Both the position numbers and the translations under genes were made by a program. From AP-15 sp963755435 (GTDB lineage: Bacteria; Pseudomonadota; Alphaproteobacteria; ATCC43930; CGMCC-115725), in contig CAVWJX010000011.1 of the NCBI GenBank assembly GCA_963755435.1, forward strand, positions 62,001 to 126,000: a stretch of DNA of 64,000 nt. The letters run 5' to 3'. Shown here in pieces: positions 22,308 through 31,425 of this stretch. Each line of letters begins with the position of its first letter. Positions within the stretch are counted from its first letter, which is position 1. The notes under the pieces are model-generated. The model was not told the origin of the DNA. It made no database searches and was given only the letters and a program-made list of their open reading frames with translations.

Positions 22308-23900
22308 TCACCGGATCTCGACAGTGAACTGTTGCGCAGGCGCTGCGCTCGCCAGCGCCATTGGCAGCAACCCCGCGCTCTCGGGCGAGGGGCCGTTCCC
22401 AAGGAGGCCGTCGCGGGTGTGAACCTCGACCGCGACAGAACCGGGATCGACCGTCGGCGGCAACAGCAAGTCGGCGGAAACCTTCAGCTTGGTCTGGCAG
22501 TTGGCGCAGCCGGCCACCTGCCAGCGGCTGAGCACGGGCTCGAGCCCGATCAGCTGTTTCTTGCCCTCCAGATCGGCCCAGGTGGCGATCAGGAACGAGC
22601 CGCGGATCTTCGAGCGGTCGATGCCGGCGACATGCACCGTCTTCTGCTCGGGCGCGGCGGCCACCGCCATTGACTGCGGCGTGTCCATCCGGACATAGCC
22701 GTCGAGCGAGCCAGGCCCGTAGGCATAGCCCAGCTGTGACTCGATATTGATCACGTCGGCGGTGGTGAACGGGACGCCATACTCCTTGAAGAAGGGCTCG
22801 AGCGGCGTCGTCAGCGACATGGTGGCGTTCGGATCGGCGCCGGCCGGCGGCGGGTTGATCTGCGCGTCGTATTTCGCGCCCGGATCGTTCGCATCAATGT
22901 CGAAGCTTTCGATGGCGCCGTGGCGGCGCTGCCAGGTCCAGAACACATAGTCGATAAAGCAGTGGTGAAAGTAGAAGATCGGGTCGAGCCCCGCCGTGTC
23001 GTTCTCGCCCATGTCGCCGTTCGCGCCGGGAATCGGCGAGAAATCGCCTTGCCCCGGTACGTCGAACCCGCCCGCCGCCAGGTGCACGCTATTATGCGGG
23101 CTTTCGAGCGCCACCACCAGCGCCTTGGGGTTTTTGTCGTTCCAATTGTTCATGCTGGTCGTGTTCGAAAACAGCGTGTAATTGGGCGCATTCAGGCAAT
23201 TGAGAAACTTCTGATAGACTAGGCCAACCTTATTCCCGCCGACGGTAAAGCTTGTGTTCAGCCAGTTCTTGATGTTGCCGTTGAGCAGCGCGGTTCGGGT
23301 CTCTGGCGTCGGAAACCGGGCGTTGTGCGCCGCGGTTTTGGCGCGCTCGTCCGGCGTGCCGACCAGCCCCGACAGCGGATAGCGGACCGTCTCGTAGCCT
23401 TCCGGCTTGCCGTAAAGGCTGTTGTCGCCACTCACCGCATCGACAATTGTCGCCGGCAGCACGAAGGAGCGGAGTGGGTTCGCAATCTCGTTGCCATCGA
23501 GCATGAAGGTTTCGTCGGTCAGAGCGCGTGGAATGCCGTTCTGACGGCTCAAATCGCTGGTCTCGTCCCAGAACGGCAGCGTTACCAACTCGCAGCCGGG
23601 GATGCTGCGCAGCGCGTTTTCCAGGCGGTAGAGATAAGCGCGATGCCAGCTCGGGAACAGCACGGTGCCATGCTGGCAATAGCCGCCCCACCAGGTGGGC
23701 GTCTGCGCGCCGGGCCCGCGAAACGGCTCGCCATGAAAACCGCCGATCATGAAGAAGGACCTGAACTCGTTCGGTCCGAGCTCCTTGATGCCCTTCCAGG
23801 CGCGCATCAAGTCCTCTAGTTCCTTCTTGTTGCCCGCGTCATAATCCGCCTGAATGTCGGCGATCGAACGGCGTACGCGATGACCGGTGGCGCTCGGCAT
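22308..23900 (-). CDS. tyrosinase (type 3 copper monooxygenase)
   Basis: A 530-aa protein with both copper sites. CuA uses His56 (Gly-Gly-Phe-His), His77 in Tyr-Cys75-Gln-His and His86 in Ser-Trp-His-Arg. Cys75, two residues before His77, could form the known Cys-His thioether. CuB uses His269 and His273 (Pro-His-Asn-Ser-Val-His) and a His in Tyr-Phe-His-His (312/313). About 200 further residues form a C-terminal beta-rich domain. Such enzymes hydroxylate monophenols and oxidise diphenols to quinones. There is no signal peptide, so it is cytoplasmic or needs a partner for export. GGAGGAG precedes the ATG at 23900. It is the first gene of the operon. Confidence 0.92.
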   Translation of the reverse strand: MPSATGHRVRRSIADIQADYDAGNKKELEDLMRAWKGIKELGPNEFRSFFMIGGFHGEPFRGPGAQTPTWWGGYCQHGTVLFPSWHRAYLYRLENALRSIPGCELVTLPFWDETSDLSRQNGIPRALTDETFMLDGNEIANPLRSFVLPATIVDAVSGDNSLYGKPEGYETVRYPLSGLVGTPDERAKTAAHNARFPTPETRTALLNGNIKNWLNTSFTVGGNKVGLVYQKFLNCLNAPNYTLFSNTTSMNNWNDKNPKALVVALESPHNSVHLAAGGFDVPGQGDFSPIPGANGDMGENDTAGLDPIFYFHHCFIDYVFWTWQRRHGAIESFDIDANDPGAKYDAQINPPPAGADPNATMSLTTPLEPFFKEYGVPFTTADVINIESQLGYAYGPGSLDGYVRMDTPQSMAVAAAPEQKTVHVAGIDRSKIRGSFLIATWADLEGKKQLIGLEPVLSRWQVAGCANCQTKLKVSADLLLPPTVDPGSVAVEVHTRDGLLGNGPSPESAGLLPMALASAAPAQQFTVEIR

Positions 23901-23937
23901 GATGACCACTCCTCCGCATTTACGTTTCCGACGACCG

Positions 23938-23961
23938 TTAACTATGACGCCCATTAACTAT
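23938..23961. promoter_or_regulatory. TTAACTAT direct repeat between divergent genes
   Basis: The 8-mer TTAACTAT occurs at 23938-23945 and 23954-23961, 16 bp apart, between the divergent tyrosinase operon and the small gene at 24149. The second copy runs into TATAAT (23959-23964). The spacing of about 1.5 helical turns would suit a regulator that covers both promoters. No regulator gene is adjacent. Confidence 0.35.
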
Positions 23962-24148
23962 AATGCGTGGGGCGGTTTTCGCCAACAATGATCTGCCGCG
24001 CGGGGAAGGTTCCCAGCCGAATATGGGTTCACCTGAAAATCGATTGGATTGTTGTCCTGAACGAGCCAGCCTAGCCTGGTCGGGCGGCGGCCAAGCGCGT
24101 GGGCCTCGCGCCGGACGATCACGCGTCCCGGATCCTGGGGGGTGGACG

Positions 24149-24610
24149 ATGCTCAGCGGGCACTGGACCTATCGCAGCTATCGCAACCTGACGAACCTGG
24201 TCGGCGAGGATCCGCAGGCAGCGCTCGCGCTGAGCTTCGGAGAGGGCGTGTTCGAACTCCATCAATCCGACGACGGCCGGGTCGAAGGCGGACTGGGCAT
24301 GGCGACCGGCTATGCTTTGCGGATCACCGGCTCGGTCGAAACGACCGGGGATTGCCTGGGCTTCACGCTGGTCGGCGAGGGACTGGACGGGACCGCAACG
24401 GCCGGCTGGCGCTACGACTATCGCGGTGTTGTCGGCTATATGTGGCCTGATGGCGTCGATCAGGTGCCATCATTGCTCGGGACAGTCATCCGGGTGAAGG
24501 CGCACGGCCCAAACGCACCGGCCGGCTACACCGCCTCGTTCATCGCCGTCCGCCACGGCGACAATCCGCCACCACGCACCGCACGGCCGCGCTCGAGCCT
24601 GCTGCGATAA
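24149..24610 (+). CDS. small beta-rich protein divergent from the tyrosinase operon
   Basis: A 153-aa protein I cannot assign to a family. The sequence alternates hydrophobic and polar residues with many Gly turns (Leu-Ser-Gly-His-Trp-Thr-Tyr-Arg-Ser-Tyr, later Trp-Arg-Tyr-Asp-Tyr-Arg-Gly). This looks like a small lipocalin- or avidin-like barrel. There is no signal peptide. I chose the ATG at 24149 because a G-rich stretch precedes it and the upstream frame is low-complexity. It shares a 248-bp intergenic region with the tyrosinase gene, so co-regulation with that operon is plausible. Confidence 0.6.
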   Translation: MLSGHWTYRSYRNLTNLVGEDPQAALALSFGEGVFELHQSDDGRVEGGLGMATGYALRITGSVETTGDCLGFTLVGEGLDGTATAGWRYDYRGVVGYMWPDGVDQVPSLLGTVIRVKAHGPNAPAGYTASFIAVRHGDNPPPRTARPRSSLLR

Positions 24611-24674
24611 TCGCGGTCATTATTTGTGGATTGCTCAGTGCCGGCTCGGGTCAGTCCGGGTCTGCGTCGGGGCA

Positions 24675-25823
24675 CTAGCCGGCGCGTGCGGTGCGCGCGC
24701 GCTGATCGCCTTCATGCGCCAGGCTCGACAGCCGCAGCCGCAGAAAGGCGGTGACCGCGGCCTCCTCGGCGCTCATCCCGGCGATGTTTTCGGCGAGATA
24801 TTCGCGGGTCCGTTCGGCCAGGGTGCGCAGCAGGGTGCCGTCGAGATAGCCCTCGAAGATCGCCGGATGGATGTAGCATTTGCGGCACACCGCGACCGTG
24901 TTGCCGAGGTGTTTTGCGACCTGTTCGACGGCGCGCACGATCGTCGATTTGGCCGCCGATTTGGCCGCGGCTTCGCCCTCCAAGGCCGACAGTTGCTGCA
25001 GCGCCAGCGCGGCGAGCTGGGTTCCGGCCCAGGTGCGAAAATCCTTGGCCGTGATCTCCTCGCCGCTGATCTCGCGCAGATACTGGTTGACGTCGTTCGA
25101 GTCGATCGTGTGCCGATTGCCGTCGTGGTCGACATACTGAAACAGCTCGTAGCCGGGCAGGTCGCGACAGTTCTTGACGATGCGCGCGAGCCGCCGGTCG
25201 GTAATCCGCCCCTCCTGCCGCACCCCGCTCTTGCCGCGAAAGCTGAGGCGGATCTCGTTGCCGTCGATCACCGCATGGCGGTCGCGCAACGTGGTCAACC
25301 CATAGCTATTATTGGTCTTTGAATATTCGACGTTGCCGATGCGGAACAGGGTCAGCTCCATCAGCCGCACGATCGCCGCCAGCACCCGCTCGCGCGGCAG
25401 CCCGTGGCGGCGCAGATCGGCATCGACCCGCGCCCGGATCTGCGGCAGCGCCCGGCTGAACACCAGCATGCGGCCGTATTTCGTCTCGTCGCGGGTCTCG
25501 CGCCAGCGCGGATGATAGCGGTACTGCTTGCGTCCGCGGGCGTCGCGCCCGGTCGCCTGGATGTGGCCATTGGGCGACGGGCAGATCCACACATCGGTCC
25601 ACGCCGGCGGGATCGCCAGCGCCTTGATCCGCCGCAATGTCGCAAAATCGCCGATCAGCGCGCCGTCGCGGTCGCGGTAGTCGAAGCCGTGGCGCGCCCG
25701 GTGCCGGGTGATGCCGGGGCGGTCGTCGCTGACATGCCGCAGCCGGGCGGCAATCGCCGCGGCGACCGGGTCGTCGCCGCCATGCGCAACCGAAGCGGCA
25801 GCCTCTTGCCGGCGCGCCGACAT
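24675..25823 (-). CDS. DNA topoisomerase IB, poxvirus/bacterial type
   Basis: A 382-aa type IB topoisomerase, which relaxes supercoils through a 3'-phosphotyrosyl intermediate. The N-terminal DNA-binding part has Gly-His-Ile-Gln-Ala-Thr-Gly-Arg-Asp and Lys-Gln-Tyr-Arg-Tyr-His. The catalytic part has Tyr-Gly-Leu-Thr-Thr-Leu, Phe-Arg-Gly-Lys-Ser-Gly, Lys-Asp-Phe-Arg-Thr-Trp and the nucleophile Tyr317 in Arg-Lys-Cys-Tyr-Ile-His-Pro. Length is normal. It is a single gene, divergent from the oxidoreductase at 26073 and convergent with the small gene ending at 24610. Confidence 0.95.
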   Translation of the reverse strand: MSARRQEAAASVAHGGDDPVAAAIAARLRHVSDDRPGITRHRARHGFDYRDRDGALIGDFATLRRIKALAIPPAWTDVWICPSPNGHIQATGRDARGRKQYRYHPRWRETRDETKYGRMLVFSRALPQIRARVDADLRRHGLPRERVLAAIVRLMELTLFRIGNVEYSKTNNSYGLTTLRDRHAVIDGNEIRLSFRGKSGVRQEGRITDRRLARIVKNCRDLPGYELFQYVDHDGNRHTIDSNDVNQYLREISGEEITAKDFRTWAGTQLAALALQQLSALEGEAAAKSAAKSTIVRAVEQVAKHLGNTVAVCRKCYIHPAIFEGYLDGTLLRTLAERTREYLAENIAGMSAEEAAVTAFLRLRLSSLAHEGDQRARTARAG

Positions 25824-26072
25824 CTAGCGGCCGGAAAGCTGGTCAGAATCTTCGGCAGCGCGCGGCATGTCCTGCTCCTGATCGACGTCGGGCTAACCGG
25901 AACGAGCGGGTTCGGGTTCCGCCCCGCCCTCCAGACGAGAGACCGCCGGACCGATCGAACCGCCGGGCTCGCCAGCATCGCTGTCGCCGCGAGCCGACCA
26001 GTCAATTCGATCGCCGAATTCATGCAACCCCGCCTCTGCCGCAGCGTTAGCAAGAACAATCGGAGGCCGGGC

Positions 26073-28637
26073 ATGGCAATAGAGACCGAACAGCGTTCGC
26101 CGCAACACGCACAGCGCCGGTGGTGGTACAAGCCCTATGACTGGCCGGCCGGCGGCTGGGGCTCGGCGAGGTCGCTGGCCAAGAGCCTCGCCCGCGAACG
26201 CGTGGTCGCCAGCGCGCCGCCGACCCTGATGCGCCAGAACAAGCCCGACGGCTTCGCCTGCGTCAGCTGCGCCTGGGCCAAGCCGGCCGAGCCGCATCTG
26301 TTCGAGTTCTGCGAGAACGGCGCCAAGGCCACCAACTGGGAGATCACCACGCGGCGGGTCGAGGACGGCTTTTTTGCCGAACACACCCTGCGCGAGCTCG
26401 AGGGCTGGGCCGACCATGATCTCGAGGAACTCGGCCGGCTGACCCGGCCGCTGCGCTGGGATGCGCAGAGCGACAAATACGTCCCGGTCGAGTGGGCCGA
26501 GGCCTTTGCCGCGATCGGCGCCGAATTGAAGCAGCTCGATCCGAAAAAGGTCGTGCTCTACTCCTCCGGCCGCGCCTCGCTCGAAGCCTCCTACATGTAC
26601 CAGCTGTTCGCGCGGCTCTACGGCACCAACAACCTGCCCGACAGCTCCAACATGTGCCACGAGAGCACCTCGGTCGCGTTGCCGGAAAGCATCGGGGTCC
26701 CGGTCGGCACCGTCATCCTCGACGATTTCGCCGCGACCGACTGCATCTTCTTTTTCGGCCAGAATGTCGGCAGCAACAGCCCGCGCATGCTGCACGATCT
26801 GCAGGATGCGAGCCGCCGCGGCGTGCCGATCGTGACCTTCAACCCATTGCGCGAACGCGGCCTTATCGAGTTCATCAATCCGCAATCGCCGGGCGAGATG
26901 CTGACCGGCTCGGCCACCCGGATCAGCTCGCAATACCATCAGCTCAAAGCCGGCGGCGACAAGGCGGCGATCATCGGCCTCTGCAAGGCCGTGCTCGCCG
27001 CCGACCAGGAGGCGCAGCAAAATGGCGGCCCCTCGGTCGTCGACTGGGCCTTCATCGCCCAGCACACCCACGGCTTCGATCAATTCGCCGCCGCGCTGCG
27101 CGCCGCATCCTGGGCCGATCTCGAACAGCGTTCCGGTCTGACCCGCGCGGCGATCGAAGCCGCCGCCGCCGCCTATGTCCAGGCGCATGCCGTCATCGGC
27201 ATCTATGGCATGGGCCTCACCCAGCACCGCACCGGGGTCGAGAATGTGCAGATGCTGGTGAACCTGTTGCTGCTGCGCGGCAATATCGGCAAGCTCGGCG
27301 CCGGCATCTGTCCGGTGCGCGGCCATTCCAACGTGCAGGGCCAGCGCACGGTCGGCATTACCGAAAAGCCGGAGCTGGTGCCGCTCGACAAATTGGCGAG
27401 CCAATTCGGCTTCGCGCCGCCGCGCGACAAGGGGCTCAACACCGTCGAAGCCTGCGAGGCAATCCTCAAGGGCGAGGTCCGCGGCTTTATCGGGCTCGGC
27501 GGCAATTTCGTCCGCGCCATTCCCGAGCGCGTGGCGATGGAACGGGCATGGCGCCAATTGCGGCTGACCGTGCAGGTCGCGACCAAGCTCAATCGCAGCC
27601 ACTTGATCCATGGCGAGGTGACTTATCTGCTGCCGTGCATCGGCCGGATCGAGCTCGATCGGCAGGCCACCGGGCCGCAATCGGTCACGGTCGAGGACAG
27701 CACCGCCTGCATCCACGGCTCGCTCGGGCTGCAATCGCCGGCCAGCGCCGAGCTGTTGTCCGAACCGGCGATCGTCGCCGGGCTGGCCAAGGCCACACTG
27801 CCGCCCAACCCGAAGATCGACTGGGATGCGTGGACCGGCGATTACGCTCTGGTGCGCGAGGCGATCGCCGAGACCTATCCCGAGAATTTCCACGATATGA
27901 ACCAGCGCATGTGGACGCCCGGCGGCTTCCACCGCCCGGTCGCGGCCCGCGAGCGCGAATGGAAGACCAAGACCGGCAGGGCGAACTTCATCACCCCGAA
28001 AGGTTTCGACGAGGACCCCGACACCGCCGCCGGCGCTCGCGATGTGCTGCAATTGATCACGCTGCGCAGCAACGACCAGTTCAACACCACGATTTACGGC
28101 TATCACGACCGCTTTCGCGGCATTCACGGCACCCGCATGGTGGTGCTGATGCACCAGAACGACATCGACCGGCTGCATCTGCACGCGGGCGACCGGGTGA
28201 GCCTCGTCGGTGCCGCCGGGGACGGCGTCGATCGCCGGCTCGCCGGGCTCACCATCGTCGCCTACGACATTCCCGAAGGCTGCTGCGGCGGCTACTACCC
28301 GGAATGCAATGTGCTGATCCCACTATGGCACCACGCCGAGCGGGCCAAGGTGCCGGCGGCAAAATCGGTGCCGGTGCGGATCGTCCAGGATGACGCGACC
28401 TCCGATATGGTCGAGAGGCCGGTCTCCGGCGACTTTGTCTCGGGCCATCCATTGGCCGATGCCGCGACCGATCTGACGCAGGCGGCCAGTGTCACCGGCC
28501 GGATCGCGCTCCACGGCCTCCGGCGGGAGCCGTTCAAGGTCGTGCTGTTTGCCGTTGCCGCCGGATTGCTGATTGGCGGCGCCCAGGCGTTACGCGGCGA
28601 CAGGCTGGGACGCGGCGGCAACAGGCCGCGGCAATGA
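26073..28637 (+). CDS. FdhF/YdeP-family molybdopterin oxidoreductase
   Basis: An 854-aa molybdopterin enzyme of the YdeP type (oxidoreductase alpha subunit family). The N-terminus has Cys63-Val-Ser-Cys66 and Cys80 in Phe-Glu-Phe-Cys-Glu-Asn-Gly-Ala-Lys-Ala, as in YdeP. The active-site loop reads Ser-Asn-Met-Cys-His-Glu-Ser, and the C-terminal molybdopterin dinucleotide-binding domain ends with Gly-Gly-Tyr-Tyr-Pro-Glu-Cys-Asn. E. coli YdeP is linked to acid resistance, but the substrate of the family is uncertain. GGAGG at 26062-26066 fixes the start. It overlaps fdhD by ATGA, matching the need for a sulfurated cofactor. Confidence 0.92.
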   Translation: MAIETEQRSPQHAQRRWWYKPYDWPAGGWGSARSLAKSLARERVVASAPPTLMRQNKPDGFACVSCAWAKPAEPHLFEFCENGAKATNWEITTRRVEDGFFAEHTLRELEGWADHDLEELGRLTRPLRWDAQSDKYVPVEWAEAFAAIGAELKQLDPKKVVLYSSGRASLEASYMYQLFARLYGTNNLPDSSNMCHESTSVALPESIGVPVGTVILDDFAATDCIFFFGQNVGSNSPRMLHDLQDASRRGVPIVTFNPLRERGLIEFINPQSPGEMLTGSATRISSQYHQLKAGGDKAAIIGLCKAVLAADQEAQQNGGPSVVDWAFIAQHTHGFDQFAAALRAASWADLEQRSGLTRAAIEAAAAAYVQAHAVIGIYGMGLTQHRTGVENVQMLVNLLLLRGNIGKLGAGICPVRGHSNVQGQRTVGITEKPELVPLDKLASQFGFAPPRDKGLNTVEACEAILKGEVRGFIGLGGNFVRAIPERVAMERAWRQLRLTVQVATKLNRSHLIHGEVTYLLPCIGRIELDRQATGPQSVTVEDSTACIHGSLGLQSPASAELLSEPAIVAGLAKATLPPNPKIDWDAWTGDYALVREAIAETYPENFHDMNQRMWTPGGFHRPVAAREREWKTKTGRANFITPKGFDEDPDTAAGARDVLQLITLRSNDQFNTTIYGYHDRFRGIHGTRMVVLMHQNDIDRLHLHAGDRVSLVGAAGDGVDRRLAGLTIVAYDIPEGCCGGYYPECNVLIPLWHHAERAKVPAAKSVPVRIVQDDATSDMVERPVSGDFVSGHPLADAATDLTQAASVTGRIALHGLRREPFKVVLFAVAAGLLIGGAQALRGDRLGRGGNRPRQ

Positions 28638-29497
28638 GCGCGATCGCGATCACCGAGATCGCCCCGGCCGCCGCGCCGCCGGCCTACCGGGATGCGAGCC
28701 GGCTGATCTGGCGCAGTGCCGCACCCGGCGCATACCCGCTCGCCGCCGACCGCCGGCTGGTCGCCGAGGAGACGCCGATCGCGTTCTCCTACGAGGGCGC
28801 CAGCTACGCGGTGATGATGGCGAGCCCGGCCGATCTCGACGATTTTGCCGTCGGCTTCACCTTGAACGAGGGGATTGCCCGCTCGCCGGCCGAGATCGAA
28901 ACGGTCGAGGTGGTTCCGGGCGCGGACGGGATCGTGCTGCGCATCAGCCTCGCGGCGGCGCCGGCGGCGGTGTTCTGGGAGCGGCGGCGCTATCTCGCCG
29001 GCCCGAGCGGATGCGGCTTGTGCGGCCTCGAGAGCCTGGCTGAGGCGGCGCGCAAGCCGCCGCGGGTCGGCGCCGGCATCCGCGTGCGCGGCGCGGACAT
29101 TGCCGCGGCGATGGCGGCGCTGCCGGGCCTGCAGCCGATCAACCGGATCACCGGCGCGCTCCACGCCGCTGCGTTCTGGGCGCCAGAGCAGGGCATCGTC
29201 GCGGTGCGCGAGGATGTCGGCCGCCACAATGCGCTCGACAAATTGACCGGCGCCGCCGCCCGCGCCGGATTTTGCGGGGCCGCCGGCGCGCTGCTGCTGA
29301 CCAGCCGGGTTTCGGTCGAGATGGTGCAGAAGGCCGCCGCTTTCGGGGCCGGGCTGGTGGTGGCGGTATCGGCGCCGACCGCACTCGCGGTGCGCGCCGC
29401 CGACAGCGCCGGCATCACCCTCGTCGCGGTGGCGCGGCGCGACGGCTTCGAAACCTTCACCCACCCTCAGCGCATCCTCGCCGACGCCGCCGGCTGA
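28634..29497 (+). CDS. fdhD: FdhD sulfurtransferase for the molybdenum cofactor
   Basis: A 287-aa FdhD protein, which passes sulfur from IscS to the bis-MGD cofactor of formate dehydrogenase-type enzymes. The mobile loop carries Cys127-Gly-Leu-Cys130-Gly. Also visible are the Val-Gly-Phe-Thr-Leu-Asn-Glu-Gly motif and Val-Arg-Glu-Asp-Val-Gly-Arg-His-Asn-Ala. The start overlaps the stop of the YdeP-like gene, so the two are translationally coupled and FdhD probably serves that enzyme. Confidence 0.95.
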   Translation: MSAIAITEIAPAAAPPAYRDASRLIWRSAAPGAYPLAADRRLVAEETPIAFSYEGASYAVMMASPADLDDFAVGFTLNEGIARSPAEIETVEVVPGADGIVLRISLAAAPAAVFWERRRYLAGPSGCGLCGLESLAEAARKPPRVGAGIRVRGADIAAAMAALPGLQPINRITGALHAAAFWAPEQGIVAVREDVGRHNALDKLTGAAARAGFCGAAGALLLTSRVSVEMVQKAAAFGAGLVVAVSAPTALAVRAADSAGITLVAVARRDGFETFTHPQRILADAAG

Positions 29498-29615
29498 GCG
29501 CCCGGCCGTCCGGGCCGGCGAGCCGTTGCGGCCTTCATGATCGCCGCGGAACCGTTTACCATCTCCCAACGGCCGAAGGGCATCGCCCCAGCGCCGATTG
29601 GATGGGAGGAGACAG

Positions 29616-30395
29616 ATGCGGCTCCAAAACAAGATCGGCATCGTCACCGCGGCCGCCTCGGGGATGGGGCGGGCCGGCGCCCTGCGCTTCGCCCGCGAAG
29701 GGGCGACGGTCGGCGTCGTCGACATCGACCAGGCCGGGGTCGATGCCGTGGTCGCCGAGATCACCGCCGCCGGCGGCCGCGCGCTGGGCCTCGCCGGCGA
29801 TCTCTCAGAGGATGATTTCGCCCGCGCCATCGTGCGCCGCACCGCCAGCCAGTTCGGCGGGCTCGATTTCGTGTGGAACCATGTCGGCCATCCCGGCCCG
29901 GCCTCGATCGAGGGCATCGAGATGGCCGATTTCGACATCGCGATCGCCCTCAACCTGCGCACCGTGCTATTGACGACCGAAGCCGCGATCCCGGAAATCC
30001 GCGCCCGCGGCGGCGGCGCCCTGCTCTACACCGCCTCGACCTCGGGCCTGGTCGGCTCGGCCTTCAGCCCGGTCTATTCGATGGCCAAGTTCGGCGTCGT
30101 CGGCTTTGTCCGCTCCTTGGCCAAGCGCCTCGCGCCCGACCGGATCCGGGTCAACGCGATCTGCCCCGGCCCGATCGACACGCCGATGCTGCGGGTCTTT
30201 GTCGCCCGCCCCGACCAGCAGCGCACCCAGGGTCAGGACAAGGAGGCGCTGGTCCAGGCGCGCGGCCGGCAGAACCCGATGGGCCGCACCGGCAAGCCCG
30301 AGGAGATCGCCAACGCCGCCCTGTTTCTGCTCTCCGACGAGGCCTCGTTCGTCTCCGGCGCCGCCCTCCCGGTCGATGGTGCGGCGACGGCCTGA
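29616..30395 (+). CDS. short-chain dehydrogenase/reductase
   Basis: A 259-aa classical SDR. The nucleotide-binding loop is Ala-Ala-Ala-Ser-Gly-Met-Gly. The catalytic residues are Ser141 (Thr-Ala-Ser-Thr-Ser-Gly), Tyr154 and Lys158 (Tyr-Ser-Met-Ala-Lys). Asp36-Ile-Asp after beta 2 suggests NAD(H) preference. GGGAGGAGAC precedes the ATG at 29616. It follows fdhD by 118 bp and may be a separate unit. Substrate is not predictable. Confidence 0.93.
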   Translation: MRLQNKIGIVTAAASGMGRAGALRFAREGATVGVVDIDQAGVDAVVAEITAAGGRALGLAGDLSEDDFARAIVRRTASQFGGLDFVWNHVGHPGPASIEGIEMADFDIAIALNLRTVLLTTEAAIPEIRARGGGALLYTASTSGLVGSAFSPVYSMAKFGVVGFVRSLAKRLAPDRIRVNAICPGPIDTPMLRVFVARPDQQRTQGQDKEALVQARGRQNPMGRTGKPEEIANAALFLLSDEASFVSGAALPVDGAATA

Positions 30396-30436
30396 CCGCC
30401 GGGCCTGCGCTGGCCGGGCGCCCGCCCCGAGCGCGG

Positions 30437-30799
30437 TTAGGGCGCCATCGGCATCATGTTGGCGTTGAGGTTGGCGACGATCCAGACCGAGCCGGTGATG
30501 ACCACAAAGACGACCAGCACGCCAAAGGCGAGCGCCAGAATGTTGTTGGTGTGATCGGGTCCGCTGCCCAGCTGCAGGAAGAAGACGAGATGGACGCCGA
30601 TCTGCGCGAAGGCCAGGACGACGAGCCCGACCGCGACCCCCGGCGCCCATAAAAGATGGGTTTGCGAGACGACAAACGAGGCAATCGTCAACACGATGGC
30701 GAGCCCGAGGCCGGCCGTGTAGGACAGCACATTGGCGCTCGGCGCTGCCTCCTCGACGCCCGGCGTGCGGTCGTCGAACAGCCGGTCGTCGCTGTCCAT
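30437..30799 (-). CDS. cyoD: cytochrome bo3 ubiquinol oxidase subunit IV
   Basis: A 120-aa protein with three membrane spans (roughly residues 25-45, 52-73 and 88-110) and the family segment Phe-Ala-Gln-Ile-Gly-Val-His-Leu-Val-Phe-Phe-Leu. It assists assembly of the heme-copper quinol oxidase. It is the last gene of cyoABCD, overlapping cyoC by ATGA. No cyoE heme O synthase follows in the window. Confidence 0.93.
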   Translation of the reverse strand: MDSDDRLFDDRTPGVEEAAPSANVLSYTAGLGLAIVLTIASFVVSQTHLLWAPGVAVGLVVLAFAQIGVHLVFFLQLGSGPDHTNNILALAFGVLVVFVVITGSVWIVANLNANMMPMAP

Positions 30800-31425
30800 C
30801 AGCGGGCTCCCATCAGGTAGACCAAGGTGATGACCCCGACCCAGATGATGTCCAAGGCGTGCCAGAACAGGCTGAAGCAGAGGAGCCGCCGCAGCACGTT
30901 GGGCCGCAAGCCTTTGACGACGACCTGCGCCACCATGTAGGTGAGCCACAAGAGGCCGCTCGTCACATGGGCGCCGTGCATGCCGACCAAGGTGAAAAAG
31001 GCCGATAGAAAGGCGCTGCGCTGGGGTCCGGCGCCCTTCGCGACCATGCCGGCGAATTCCGAGATCTCGATAAACAGGAACGCCGCGCCGAGCACGAAGG
31101 TGCATGCGGCGAACACCAGAAAGCGGTCGGGCTGCCGCCGCTCGGCGTAGAGCGCGCCCAGCCCGCAGGTGTAGCTCGAAAACAGCAGGCAGGCGGTTTC
31201 GATAAAGACGTGGTGCAGATTGAACAGCTGATCGCCGCTCGGGCCGCCGGCGGTGCGGCCCGCCAGCACCGCATAGGCGGCGAACAGGCCCGAGAACATG
31301 ATGATGTCGCTGAGCAGGAAGATCCAGAACCCGTAGGCGACCACGATCCGCGTCGGGGCCGGTCCGCCGCCGCCCCGCCCGCGCACCTGCTCGGTCGGGA
31401 CCGCGTCGATCGCGGCGACGGTCAT
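30799..31425 (-). CDS. cyoC: cytochrome bo3 ubiquinol oxidase subunit III
   Basis: A 208-aa protein with five membrane spans and the subunit III pattern (Tyr-Gly-Phe-Trp-Ile-Phe-Leu-Leu-Ser-Asp; Thr-Leu-Val-Gly-Met-His-Gly-Ala-His-Val; Phe-Trp-His-Ala-Leu-Asp-Ile-Ile-Trp). It has no redox centres but stabilises subunit I. The ATG at 31425 overlaps the cyoB stop and continues the tightly coupled operon. Confidence 0.95.
   Translation of the reverse strand: MTVAAIDAVPTEQVRGRGGGGPAPTRIVVAYGFWIFLLSDIIMFSGLFAAYAVLAGRTAGGPSGDQLFNLHHVFIETACLLFSSYTCGLGALYAERRQPDRFLVFAACTFVLGAAFLFIEISEFAGMVAKGAGPQRSAFLSAFFTLVGMHGAHVTSGLLWLTYMVAQVVVKGLRPNVLRRLLCFSLFWHALDIIWVGVITLVYLMGAR

Noticed and set aside
25893..28184. 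763-codon open frame on the strand opposite the YdeP-like gene
   Set aside because: It lies wholly within a well-supported gene, has a composition of His, Arg, Asp and Gly typical of antisense high-GC frames, and matches no family I know.
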